DNA of 8,400 bases, from positions 1 through 8,400 of the forward strand of contig JALOBD010000098.1 of assembly GCA_023228445.1 (NCBI GenBank). Direction: 5' to 3'. Positions within the stretch are counted from its first letter, which is position 1. Every line of letters starts with the position of its first letter. Shown piece by piece: positions 1 through 6,470 of the stretch. Below the pieces are notes generated by a model that was not told where the DNA came from, did no database searches, and saw only the letters and a program-made list of their open reading frames with translations. Origin of the DNA: Sphaerochaeta sp. (GTDB lineage: Bacteria; Spirochaetota; Spirochaetia; Sphaerochaetales; Sphaerochaetaceae). Made by a program: the position numbers and the translations under genes.

Positions 1-1724
1 AGCGCCATGGGGAAGAGGGCCATGCCCAGCGGGGTGATCAACTGATGGCGCTCTGCGATGGGAATGAACTCATCTGGTGAGATGTTGCCCAATTCGCTGT
101 CTATGAGGCGGGCCAACGCCTCATAGGCGACGACGGTGCCAGTTGCGCACGCAACAATCGGTTGGAAGTGCAGGGTAATGAGTCCCTCCTCTCCGTCGAT
201 TGCCCGTTTGAGGAGGAGCTCGATGGTGTTGGTACGCATCAGGCACGACTCCAGGTCGATGTTGTAGAACTGGATCGGGTTGGCTCCAGTGGTGCTGTCG
301 AGGGCTATGAGAGCCTGTTTGAGCAGCGTTGCCTGATGGGGCCCATCATCCTTCTTCTGGGCGACACCGATGGCCAGGGTAGGGCGAGAGAGAAGACCGA
401 TGGCGATGCTGTCGGCGATGATGGCGGTGGCCACTTCGGTCAACTGCCATTGGTCGAATGAGCCGATGGCAAGCAAGAGGAAGCGATCGTCGGAGAGGCG
501 GTACGCCGACCAGCCTTCGCGCTCTGCTGCGATGGAGCGTAGGCGGTCGGCCAGCTTGATGAGCACTTCGTCACCGTGGGTGTAGCCGTAGAGCATGTTC
601 AGGCGCTTGAAGTTCACCGGATTGATGACCAGCAGCGCACAGGGGGGTCTCTTCAAGGCCCTGATGGTCTGGTTGAAGAGGCGCAGGTTGCCTAGGCCGG
701 TCAACTCGTCGTGGTTAGCCGAGTGGAGTACTTGCCGGTTGAGGCGGTGGACTCTCCAAAAGGAGCGCAAGAAGAAGACGAAGAAGAGCAACAGGACCAG
801 CGTGATGGTCACCGAGATCCAGTGGATCAACCAGTCGAGGGTGGAAAGATCGAAGAGGACCACCAACGAATTGGTGTGTTGGTCATCGCCTGGGATAGGG
901 AGGCGGAAGAGAAGATACGCCCTCTGTTCGTATTTGACTCGTCGATAGTCGGTCGCATAGGCGGTGATGATTGCTTCAAGCTGCTCAAAGACTTCACCGA
1001 TCTTGGCACTGTCAGTTGCGGCAATGATCCGGCTCTCGTTGTCCACGAGGGCGAGTCGGGTACGGGGATTGCGCCGGCTCAACTCCTCGATGATGTGCTG
1101 GGGGGTGAAGTCCTCATAGAGACGGAAGGTTCGGTCTGCATTGATGCCGATCTGTAGAATCGAGCCATCGCTCTTGCGATGAAATGCGTAGCGGTATGCG
1201 AGGCCGCTTGTCGCATCTGGGCGAATCTCTTCGATCACAGTCCGTTCGCTGCTCTCGGCAAACGAGCGTGCCGGATCGTCTGCGCTCGCTTGCCGGCCAA
1301 GGTGTGTGGCGTCACTTGTGGCAACGACAGTCAAGGTTGGGTCGTAGAGGTAGACGACATCGACGTGGAGGTCGTGGGCAAAGGAGGTCAAGGTCTCGCT
1401 CAAGAGGGGGTGGGGGTAGTCATCGATGATGGTAACCGCCACCTCGAGGGTGGTGGCCAACGCCTCCTCGAAGCGTTGCTGGGCATCGAGGGCGAGGCTG
1501 ATGGTCTGTGAGTAGCTGTCGGCGGTAAGGGCCGCTTCCTGGAAGCGCTGCTCATAGTAAATACCTTGCAGTGAACGGATGGCCCACCATCCCGATCCGA
1601 GGAAGAGCAGAAGGATGACCAATGAAGGGATGATGACGGATTTGAGCCAAATACGGCGATTTGTGATTTGAGACCTCAGATTTCCCCTCCTCCTCGTATG
1701 GTTGGATGCTACCACTGCCGCCAT
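1..1724 (-). CDS. Membrane sensor GGDEF-EAL protein, degenerate GGDEF, C-terminus cut by window edge
   Basis: Reading the minus strand from ATG at 1724 gives 574 residues with no stop before the edge. Residues 28-49 form a membrane helix. Residues 50-297 are an extracytoplasmic sensor with two similar lobes (121-143 and about 221-243), as in dCache domains. A second helix follows at about 298-320. The GGDEF domain begins at HDELTGLGN (338-346), but its signature is SDDRF (411-415) instead of GGDEF. The metal-binding Asp is Asn368, and the usual GHD is GYT (378-380). The EAL domain starts at FQPIV (520-524) and has the EAL triplet at 535-537 within YEALARL. The EAL family hydrolyses c-di-GMP; I infer a phosphodiesterase or c-di-GMP/GTP-responsive receptor whose cyclase half is inactive. 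The other EAL catalytic residues lie outside the window. The start is uncertain: ATG 1724 lacks a clear Shine-Dalgarno, while a strong one lies at 1684-1695. The gene is divergent from gpr. Confidence 0.9.
   Translation of the reverse strand, partial: MAAVVASNHTRRRGNLRSQITNRRIWLKSVIIPSLVILLLFLGSGWWAIRSLQGIYYEQRFQEAALTADSYSQTISLALDAQQRFEEALATTLEVAVTIIDDYPHPLLSETLTSFAHDLHVDVVYLYDPTLTVVATSDATHLGRQASADDPARSFAESSERTVIEEIRPDATSGLAYRYAFHRKSDGSILQIGINADRTFRLYEDFTPQHIIEELSRRNPRTRLALVDNESRIIAATDSAKIGEVFEQLEAIITAYATDYRRVKYEQRAYLLFRLPIPGDDQHTNSLVVLFDLSTLDWLIHWISVTITLVLLLFFVFFLRSFWRVHRLNRQVLHSANHDELTGLGNLRLFNQTIRALKRPPCALLVINPVNFKRLNMLYGYTHGDEVLIKLADRLRSIAAEREGWSAYRLSDDRFLLLAIGSFDQWQLTEVATAIIADSIAIGLLSRPTLAIGVAQKKDDGPHQATLLKQALIALDSTTGANPIQFYNIDLESCLMRTNTIELLLKRAIDGEEGLITLHFQPIVACATGTVVAYEALARLIDSELGNISPDEFIPIAERHQLITPLGMALFPMA
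1684..1695 (-). promoter_or_regulatory. Strong Shine-Dalgarno-like tract without a standard start codon
   Basis: GAGGAGGAGGGG reads on the minus strand, the best ribosome-binding match near the 5' end of the GGDEF-EAL gene. The first in-frame candidate after it is CTG at 1679-1677, nine bases after the AGGAGG core; there is no ATG, GTG or TTG at a suitable distance. If translation instead begins at ATG 1724, this tract encodes Arg-Arg-Arg-Gly inside the N-terminal tail and is incidental. It decides between a 15-residue longer and a shorter N-terminus; the membrane helix is unaffected. Confidence 0.35.
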
Positions 1725-1734
1725 AAGGCGTCAA
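1706..1734 (-). promoter_or_regulatory. Candidate sigma70 promoter of the GGDEF-EAL gene
   Basis: On the minus strand, TTGACG (1734-1729, 5 of 6 to TTGACA) is separated by 17 bp from TAGCAT (1711-1706, 4 of 6 to TATAAT). Transcription would begin near 1699. That is downstream of the only in-frame ATG (1724) and just before the purine-rich GAGGAGGAGGGG at 1695-1684. If real, this promoter excludes the ATG as the start codon. The match is suggestive only. Confidence 0.3.
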
Positions 1735-1834
1735 GGAACGATGTGGTTGTTGCACCTTGGGGTACAGTGATTCCCCGTGCCCGATTGTGTCATTAGCGAC
1801 GGTTGTTGTGATAGCTCCACGCTAGGATTTGTCG

Positions 1835-1840
1835 TATACT
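1835..1840 (+). promoter_or_regulatory. Candidate -10 element of gpr
   Basis: TATACT matches TATAAT at 5 of 6 positions. A start of transcription near 1847 would give a leader of about 15 bases carrying AGGAGG at 1851-1856. No good -35 hexamer lies 16-18 bp upstream (1812-1817 is TAGCTC), so the promoter may be weak or need an activator. Confidence 0.3.
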
Positions 1841-1861
1841 GACAGAACCAAGGAGGAGTAC

Positions 1862-2887
1862 ATGTATACACCAAATACTCATCGATATGATCGGATGACC
1901 TACAACACGTGCGGGAGAAGCGGCCTCAAGCTACCGGCGATTTCGTTGGGTCTGTGGCACAACTTCGGCGATACCACCTCGCTCTCCAACGCCCGCAGGA
2001 TGTTGCACACCGCCTTCGATTTGGGCATCACACACTTCGATTTGGCCAACAACTATGGCCCACCACCGGGATCGGCAGAGCTGAACTTCGGCAAGTTGCT
2101 CGCCCAGGACTTTGCGTCCCACCGTGACGAGCTGATCATCTCCACCAAGGCTGGATACCTGATGTGGGACGGCCCCTACGGAGAGTGGGGCAGTCGAAAG
2201 TACGTGCTCTCCAGCCTCGACCAGAGCTTGAAGCGCATGGGACTGGAGTATGTGGACATCTTCTACTCCCACCGCCATGATCCCGATACCCCGCTTGAAG
2301 AGACGATGGGGGCGCTCGAGTCAGCCTATAGGGCTGGCAAGTGCCTCTACGTGGGCATCTCCTCCTACTCGGCGGCCAAGACGCGCGAAGCGCATGCAAT
2401 CCTCACAAAGATGGGGGTGCCGCTGCTCATCCACCAGCCCTCCTACTCGATGCTCAACCGGTGGGTGGAAGAGGCGCTGCTCGAGACGGTTGAAGAGCTC
2501 GGGGTGGGGACCATCGTCTTCAGTCCGCTGGCCCAGGGGATGCTCACCGACCGCTACCTGAGCGAGATCCCTGCCAACAGCAGGGCCTCCAAGGCCGATA
2601 GCTCGCTCTCAAAGACCTTCCTCAGCGAGGAGAACCTGACCCACATCCGAGCTCTCAACGAGATTGCCGCCTCACGAGGCCAGAGCCTTGCTCAGATGGC
2701 GCTCGCCTGGTGTCTCAGGCGCAAGGAAGTGACCAGCGTCCTCATCGGGGCAAGTTCTCCTGAACAAATCCTCGAGAATGTGGGGTCATTGGAAAACCTT
2801 GCGTTTACCGCCGATGAGCTTGCACGGATCGATCGTCATGCCGTGGAGGGGAACATCAATCTCTGGGCGCGGTCGAGTGAGAATTGA
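1862..2887 (+). CDS. gpr: YghZ/Gpr-type aldo/keto reductase (L-glyceraldehyde 3-phosphate reductase)
   Basis: This is a cytoplasmic NADPH-dependent aldo/keto reductase of 341 residues, close to the E. coli YghZ/Gpr length of 346. The family (AKR14A) reduces L-glyceraldehyde 3-phosphate and methylglyoxal, so a carbonyl detoxification role is likely. The sequence follows YghZ closely from SLGLWHNFGD near the N-terminus through FDLANNYGPPPGSAE to the C-terminal NLW. The catalytic tetrad is complete: Asp60, Tyr65, Lys96 (STKAGY) and His137 (FYSHR). The C-terminal VTSVLIGASSPEQ segment is the usual cofactor-phosphate-binding region. ATG 1862 is chosen because AGGAGG (1851-1856) sits 5 bases upstream; a TTG at 1829 would lie upstream of the likely transcription start. 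An OhrR-like regulator gene follows on the same strand, but it has its own promoter. Regulation of gpr by that protein is possible but not shown. Confidence 0.95.
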   Translation: MYTPNTHRYDRMTYNTCGRSGLKLPAISLGLWHNFGDTTSLSNARRMLHTAFDLGITHFDLANNYGPPPGSAELNFGKLLAQDFASHRDELIISTKAGYLMWDGPYGEWGSRKYVLSSLDQSLKRMGLEYVDIFYSHRHDPDTPLEETMGALESAYRAGKCLYVGISSYSAAKTREAHAILTKMGVPLLIHQPSYSMLNRWVEEALLETVEELGVGTIVFSPLAQGMLTDRYLSEIPANSRASKADSSLSKTFLSEENLTHIRALNEIAASRGQSLAQMALAWCLRRKEVTSVLIGASSPEQILENVGSLENLAFTADELARIDRHAVEGNINLWARSSEN

Positions 2888-2912
2888 CAGGTGGGTTGAC
2901 TTCTGTTATATT
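2884..2912 (+). promoter_or_regulatory. Near-consensus extended -10 promoter of the OhrR-like gene
   Basis: TTGACA (2884-2889, perfect) and TATATT (2907-2912, 5 of 6) are separated by exactly 17 bp, and TG at 2904-2905 adds an extended -10 element. The predicted transcription start is about 2919. The -35 hexamer contains the TGA stop codon of gpr (2885-2887), so the regulator gene is packed directly against the reductase gene yet can be transcribed on its own. A promoter this strong usually implies repression, which fits a MarR-family autorepressor. Confidence 0.75.
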
Positions 2913-2924
2913 GTACGCAACCTA

Positions 2925-2953
2925 GTAGTGGGACCTCTCTGTGGTCCCGCTAC
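2925..2953 (+). promoter_or_regulatory. Inverted repeat / 5' UTR hairpin before the OhrR-like gene
   Basis: GTAGTGGGACC (2925-2935) and GGTCCCGCTAC (2943-2953) form 11-base arms around the 7-base loop TCTCTGT. The single DNA mismatch (T against G) becomes a G-U wobble in RNA, so the transcript can form an 11-bp stem. It begins a few bases after the predicted transcription start and ends 2 bases before the Shine-Dalgarno TGAGGAGG (2956-2963). It could be the autorepressor operator, a translation-limiting or mRNA-stabilising hairpin, or both. There is no U-tract, so it is not an intrinsic terminator. Confidence 0.6.
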
Positions 2954-2970
2954 ATGTGAGGAGGCACTCG

Positions 2971-3450
2971 ATGGCCCATGAACAACTGACTCTGTCGTTC
3001 CAGCTCTGTTTTCGTGTCTATGCCTTGGAACGTGAATTGATGGCGGCCTACCGGCCCCTGCTCGATGCGCTCGGGCTGACCTATCCACAGTACATCACCA
3101 TGCTCTACCTCTGGGAGCATGAGAAAGGGACGGTGGGGGAGCTGTGCAGCGCCCTCAGTCTGGACACCGGCACGATGAGCCCGTTGCTCAAACGCCTGGA
3201 GGCCGCCGGCTTCATCAAACGCCGCCGGCTTCCCAGCGATGAGCGTACGGTTGAGGTGAGCCTGACCCGACAGGGCAGGGATTTGGAGAGCGCAGCCCTC
3301 TCCGTACCCGACCGCATCGCCACCTGTCTGTTGACCGGTGACAAGGATGAGCAGAAGCGGCGCTACGAGGAGCTCAAGCAGATCCTCGACCAAGCCTTGG
3401 ACCAGCTGCGTACCAGCCGCAAGGCCCGTCAGGAGGCTCAGGTCAACTGA
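2971..3450 (+). CDS. MarR-family transcriptional regulator, OhrR-like (organic peroxide sensor)
   Basis: The product is a 159-residue winged-helix repressor, typical of MarR/OhrR. The N-terminal helix has QLCFRVY with Cys13; Tyr27 (AAYRPL) and Tyr38 (LTYPQY) follow at the spacing of the Cys15/Tyr29/Tyr40 sensing triad of Bacillus subtilis OhrR. The DNA-binding part (about 53-102) includes LDTGTMSPLLKRLE and the wing motif SDERTVEVSLT. Cys119 lies 106 residues after Cys13, close to the Cys22-Cys127 spacing of the two-cysteine Xanthomonas OhrR. OhrR proteins release DNA when organic hydroperoxides oxidise the N-terminal Cys, but no ohr peroxidase gene is in the window. ATG 2971 is preferred over the GTG at 2941 because TGAGGAGG (2956-2963) precedes it by 7 bases and the GTG lies inside the hairpin. 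The last 8 bases overlap the 3' end of convergent pflA. The family is certain; the peroxide-sensing role is likely. Confidence 0.9.
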   Translation: MAHEQLTLSFQLCFRVYALERELMAAYRPLLDALGLTYPQYITMLYLWEHEKGTVGELCSALSLDTGTMSPLLKRLEAAGFIKRRRLPSDERTVEVSLTRQGRDLESAALSVPDRIATCLLTGDKDEQKRRYEELKQILDQALDQLRTSRKARQEAQVN

Positions 3451-4210
3451 CCTTGGTCCGCTTTTGTGGGCCGAGGGAGCTCATCAGGACCGTATGACCC
3501 TGCGCTTCGAAGATGGAGCGGGCCATTGTAAGATCTGCTACGGTAGGGCTCTTCACGTCCTTGAGCGGATAGTTCATCTTCAACTGCTCCCACTTGTAGG
3601 CACCCATGCTGTGATAGGGCAGGAGCTCCACCGTCTGGATGCAGGAGAAGCTGGAAAGGAACTGGGCCAGATTGGTGAGGCGCCCCTCATCCAATGTCCA
3701 GCCGGGCACCAGCACGTGGCGCAGCCATACATCCTTGCCGATGGCCTGGCAGTATGCCAGTGTGGCAAGGGTGTTGGCATTCCCCATGCCAGTCAGGCTG
3801 AAGGCCTGCCGATCATCCAGACTCTTGATGTCCAAGAGGATCAGGTCGGCTGCTTTCAGCACATCCCTGCTGATCGTAAGCGGCACACTGCCTGCCGTGT
3901 CGATGGCCGTATGGATCCCCTCCTTCTTGAGGGAACGCACCAGGGCCAGCACGAACTGCGGCTGTTTGAGTGGTTCGCCGCCACTGATCGTCACCCCGCC
4001 GCCGTTGGTGATGAAGGAGCGGTAGAGGAGGATGTCGGTGACCAATTCCTCGACGCTCATGCGTCGGCCGCCGTCCATGTCCCAGGTGTCGGGGTTGTGG
4101 CAGTAGCGGCAGCGCAGCGAGCAGCCCTGCATGAAGACCACATATCGAAGGCCGGGGCCATCGAGGGTACCCATCGTCTCGATTGAGTGTATATTGCCAT
4201 AGAGTGCCAT
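3443..4210 (-). CDS. pflA: Pyruvate formate-lyase activating enzyme (radical SAM)
   Basis: PflA reductively cleaves S-adenosylmethionine with a [4Fe-4S] cluster and abstracts a hydrogen from the active-site glycine of PflB. The protein has 255 residues (E. coli 246). The cluster motif is the PflA-type CX3CX2C, Cys30, Cys34 and Cys37, in CSLRCRYCHNPDTW. The SAM-binding TISGGEP segment is at 74-80, followed by TAIDTAG, LLDIKS and a C-terminal LLPYHSMG region, all typical of the family. The start at 4210 is supported by AAGGAG (4222-4217) six bases upstream. That Shine-Dalgarno overlaps the pflB stop codon, so the two genes form an operon with likely coupled translation. The 3' end overlaps the convergent OhrR-like gene by 8 bp. 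Confidence 0.97.
   Translation of the reverse strand: MALYGNIHSIETMGTLDGPGLRYVVFMQGCSLRCRYCHNPDTWDMDGGRRMSVEELVTDILLYRSFITNGGGVTISGGEPLKQPQFVLALVRSLKKEGIHTAIDTAGSVPLTISRDVLKAADLILLDIKSLDDRQAFSLTGMGNANTLATLAYCQAIGKDVWLRHVLVPGWTLDEGRLTNLAQFLSSFSCIQTVELLPYHSMGAYKWEQLKMNYPLKDVKSPTVADLTMARSIFEAQGHTVLMSSLGPQKRTKVS
3451..3476 (+). terminator. Possible 3' hairpin of the OhrR-like mRNA, inside pflA
   Basis: Directly after the stop codon, CCTTGGTCC (3451-3459) can pair with GGGCCGAGG (3468-3476) around an 8-base loop. Two of the nine pairs are G-U wobbles, so the stem is stable only in the plus-strand transcript and is interrupted on the pflA strand. No U-tract follows, so intrinsic termination is doubtful; it may only stabilise the 3' end. 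Confidence 0.22.
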
Positions 4211-4216
4211 GGTTGA

Positions 4217-4222
4217 CTCCTT
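4217..4222 (-). promoter_or_regulatory. pflA Shine-Dalgarno overlapping the pflB stop codon
   Basis: AAGGAG reads on the minus strand at 4222-4217, six bases before pflA ATG (4210-4208). It shares two bases with the pflB stop TAA (4223-4221). The arrangement favours re-initiation by ribosomes finishing pflB. Confidence 0.75.
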
Positions 4223-6419
4223 ATAACGAGTGGTGGAAGGTCCGGTGGATCACATCAAGCTGTTGCTCGCGCGTCAGCTTGATGAAGTTGACCGCATACC
4301 CACTGACTCGGATCGTCAGCTGCGGATACCGCTCGGGGTGCTCCATGGCATCGATGAGGGTATCCTTCTCCAGGACGTTGACGTTGATGTGGTGGCCCGC
4401 GTCGGCAAAGTAGCCGTCCATGAGGGAGACGAGGTTGTCGATCTGTGTCGCCTCACTCTTACCCAACGTCGCCGGTACCACGGTGAAGGTGTAGCTGATG
4501 CCATCCTGTGCCGAGGCGTAGGGTAGCTTGGCCACGCTCTTCATGCTTGCCACACTCCCCTTGGTGTCGCGCCCGTGCATCGGATTGGCGCCCGGGGCGA
4601 AGGGTTCGCCCGCCTTGCGTCCATCGGGTGTCGAACCGGTCTTCTCCCCGTAGACGACGTTGCTGGTGATCGTCAATACCGAGAGGGTCTGGATGGAAGC
4701 TCGGTAGGTCTGGTGGCGCCGCATCTTGGCGATGAAGTCCTCGACGAGATGTTGGGCGATTGAGTCGACCCGCTCGTCGTTGTTGCCATAGGCAGGGAAG
4801 GAGCCTTCGATCGTGAAGTCGACAGCCAGGCCGCTCTCGTCACGAATCGGCGTGACGGCAGCATACTTGATAGCGCTGAGGCTGTCGGCGACCACCGAGA
4901 GGCCGGCGATGCCCCCGGCCATCGTGCGCACGATCTTCTCGTCGTGCAGCGCCATCTCCAACGCCTCGTAGCTGTACTTGTCGTGCATGTAGTGGATGAT
5001 GTTCAACGTATCGATGTAGAGCTTTGCCAACCAGCTGGTCATCGCGTCATAGCGGTCGATGACCTCATCGTAGTCGAGCACCTGGCCGGTGAGGGGCTTG
5101 AGCTTGGGGCCGACCTGGCTGCCATCCTTCTCGTCGCGTCCGCCGTTTATGGCGTAGAGCAACGCCTTGGCCAGGTTGATGCGGGCGCCGAAGAACTGCA
5201 TCTGCTCGCCCAGACGCATCGCTGAGACACAGCAGGCGATGGCGTAGTCGTCACCCCAGTGGCAGCGCATCAGGTCGTCGCTCTCATACTGGATTGAGGA
5301 GGTCTCAATGGAGAGGTGGGCGCAGTATCGCTTGAACGCAGCAGGCAGCCTCTTCGACCAGAGTACCGTCAGGTTGGGCTCGGGGGCGGGGCCGAGGTTG
5401 GTCAGCGTATGGAGGAAGCGGTAGCTCATCTTGGTGACCTGGTGTCGTCCATCAAGGCCTACGCCACCGATGGACTCGGTGACCCAGGTGGGGTCTCCGC
5501 TGAAGAGAGCGTCGTAGGAGGGGGTGCGAAGGAAACGGATGATCCGCAGCTTCATGACGAAGTGGTCGACCAGCTCCTGAATCTCAGCTTCGGTGTAGGT
5601 GCCTGATGCCAGGTCACGCTCGCTGTAGATGTCCAGGAAGGTGGAGACCCGTCCCAGGCTCATTGCCGCCCCGTTCTGCTCTTTCGTTGCAGCCAGGAAG
5701 GCGAAGTACAGCCACTGGATCGCCTCCTTGGTGTCGGTGGCAGGCTGCGAGATGTCAAAACCGTAGGAGGCGGCCATCTGCTTGAGCGCCTGCAGCGCCC
5801 GAATCTGCTCGCTGAGCTCCTCGCGATCGCGGATGACACCCTCGCTCATCGCGTCGAAGGTGTAGGCCGCCTTCGCCGCCTCCTTCTGCTCGATGAGGTA
5901 GTCGATGCCGTAGAGGGGGAGGCGGCGGTAGTCGCCGATGATCCGTCCGCGTCCATAGGCGTCGGGAAGGCCGGTGATGATGCCACTGTGGCGTGCCCGC
6001 TTCATCTCATCGGTGTAGACATCGAAGACACCATCGTTGTGAGTCTTTCGGTAGGTGAAGACTTCGTCGACGCGCTCATCCATCTCTTTGCCATACGCCT
6101 TGAGCTCGGTGTGTACCAGACGAATGCCACCAAAGGGCATGATGGCCCGCTTGAGTGGCTCATCGGTCTGCAGACCCACGATTTGTTCAAGATCACGGTC
6201 GATGTAGCCTGCCTTGTGGCTGGTGATCGTCGAGATGGTCTTCTCATCGATGTCGTACACCCCTCCGCGCTCGCGCTCGAGGGCGAGCAGGCCCTTGAGC
6301 TTCTCCCACAGCGCGACGGTGCGCTCGGTGGGGGAGGCGAGAAAGGTCTCGTCGCCATCATAGGGGGTATAGTGGTCACTGATGTATGACCGCACGTCTA
6401 TATCAAAGCGTTTCTTCAT
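4221..6419 (-). CDS. pflB: Formate C-acetyltransferase (pyruvate formate-lyase), glycyl radical enzyme
   Basis: PflB converts pyruvate and CoA to acetyl-CoA and formate in the cytoplasm under anaerobic conditions. The product has 732 residues (E. coli 760). The catalytic cysteine pair is Cys396-Cys397 (IACCVSA), and the radical glycine is Gly707 in RVSGYAVNF, 25 residues from the C-terminus. AYGRGRIIGDYRRLPLYG, SIQYESDD and STPDGRKAGEPFAPGANP are strongly typical of true PFL rather than diol dehydratases or other glycyl radical enzymes. ATG 6419 (MKKRFDID) is preferred: AGAGG (6431-6427) lies seven bases upstream. In-frame ATG 6437 and TTG 6440 lack such a site and lie at or near one predicted transcription start. 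It is the first gene of the pflB-pflA operon, divergent from an FNR-like gene with a regulator box between them. A repair partner such as YfiD/GrcA is not in the window. Confidence 0.97.
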   Translation of the reverse strand: MKKRFDIDVRSYISDHYTPYDGDETFLASPTERTVALWEKLKGLLALERERGGVYDIDEKTISTITSHKAGYIDRDLEQIVGLQTDEPLKRAIMPFGGIRLVHTELKAYGKEMDERVDEVFTYRKTHNDGVFDVYTDEMKRARHSGIITGLPDAYGRGRIIGDYRRLPLYGIDYLIEQKEAAKAAYTFDAMSEGVIRDREELSEQIRALQALKQMAASYGFDISQPATDTKEAIQWLYFAFLAATKEQNGAAMSLGRVSTFLDIYSERDLASGTYTEAEIQELVDHFVMKLRIIRFLRTPSYDALFSGDPTWVTESIGGVGLDGRHQVTKMSYRFLHTLTNLGPAPEPNLTVLWSKRLPAAFKRYCAHLSIETSSIQYESDDLMRCHWGDDYAIACCVSAMRLGEQMQFFGARINLAKALLYAINGGRDEKDGSQVGPKLKPLTGQVLDYDEVIDRYDAMTSWLAKLYIDTLNIIHYMHDKYSYEALEMALHDEKIVRTMAGGIAGLSVVADSLSAIKYAAVTPIRDESGLAVDFTIEGSFPAYGNNDERVDSIAQHLVEDFIAKMRRHQTYRASIQTLSVLTITSNVVYGEKTGSTPDGRKAGEPFAPGANPMHGRDTKGSVASMKSVAKLPYASAQDGISYTFTVVPATLGKSEATQIDNLVSLMDGYFADAGHHINVNVLEKDTLIDAMEHPERYPQLTIRVSGYAVNFIKLTREQQLDVIHRTFHHSL

Positions 6420-6444
6420 GGTATTTCCTCTTGCCATCAACTTT

Positions 6445-6470
6445 CGTATACTGGTTCTACCACTGTTCTA
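6445..6470 (-). promoter_or_regulatory. Candidate pflB promoters (-10 elements TAGAAC and TATACG)
   Basis: On the minus strand three -10-like hexamers lie upstream of pflB: TAGAAC (6470-6465), TAGAAC (6459-6454) and TATACG (6450-6445), each 4 of 6 to consensus. None has a good -35 element. The first predicts a start at 6458, placing the centre of the TGTGAT-N4-ATCACA box at -41.5 (class II geometry). The last predicts a start at 6438 and -61.5 (class I geometry). Poor -35 boxes with exact activator spacing suggest activator-dependent transcription. The sequence alone does not choose between them. Confidence 0.45.

Noticed and set aside
162..1511. Several open frames on the plus strand across the left region
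   Set aside because: They run antisense to one continuous minus-strand frame that contains clear GGDEF and EAL landmarks; their translations have no recognisable domains.
1752..1780. Imperfect inverted repeat GCAC-GGGG/CCCC-GTGC between the GGDEF-EAL gene and gpr
   Set aside because: The left arm carries a 3-base bulge, there is no U-tract and it is not positioned on either promoter; chance is a sufficient explanation.
1833..1841. CGTATACTG shared between the gpr promoter and the pflB promoter (6445-6453) as a common operator
   Set aside because: A 9-base match is expected many times by chance in 8.4 kb, and here it mainly reflects -10-like sequence.
1829..1861. TTG at 1829 as the gpr start
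   Set aside because: It lies upstream of the likely transcription start, and the AGGAGG at 1851-1856 clearly serves ATG 1862.
2941..2970. GTG at 2941 as the start of the OhrR-like gene
   Set aside because: It sits inside the inverted repeat with no ribosome-binding site, and the family normally starts near MAHEQL.
3338..4186. A 282-codon open frame on the plus strand opposite pflA
   Set aside because: It is a mirror of the high-G+C pflA codons, begins inside the OhrR-like gene, and its translation looks like low-complexity antisense sequence.
6420..6440. TTG 6440 or ATG 6437 as the pflB start
   Set aside because: No Shine-Dalgarno precedes them, and they lie at or near a predicted transcription start; AGAGG before ATG 6419 is better placed.
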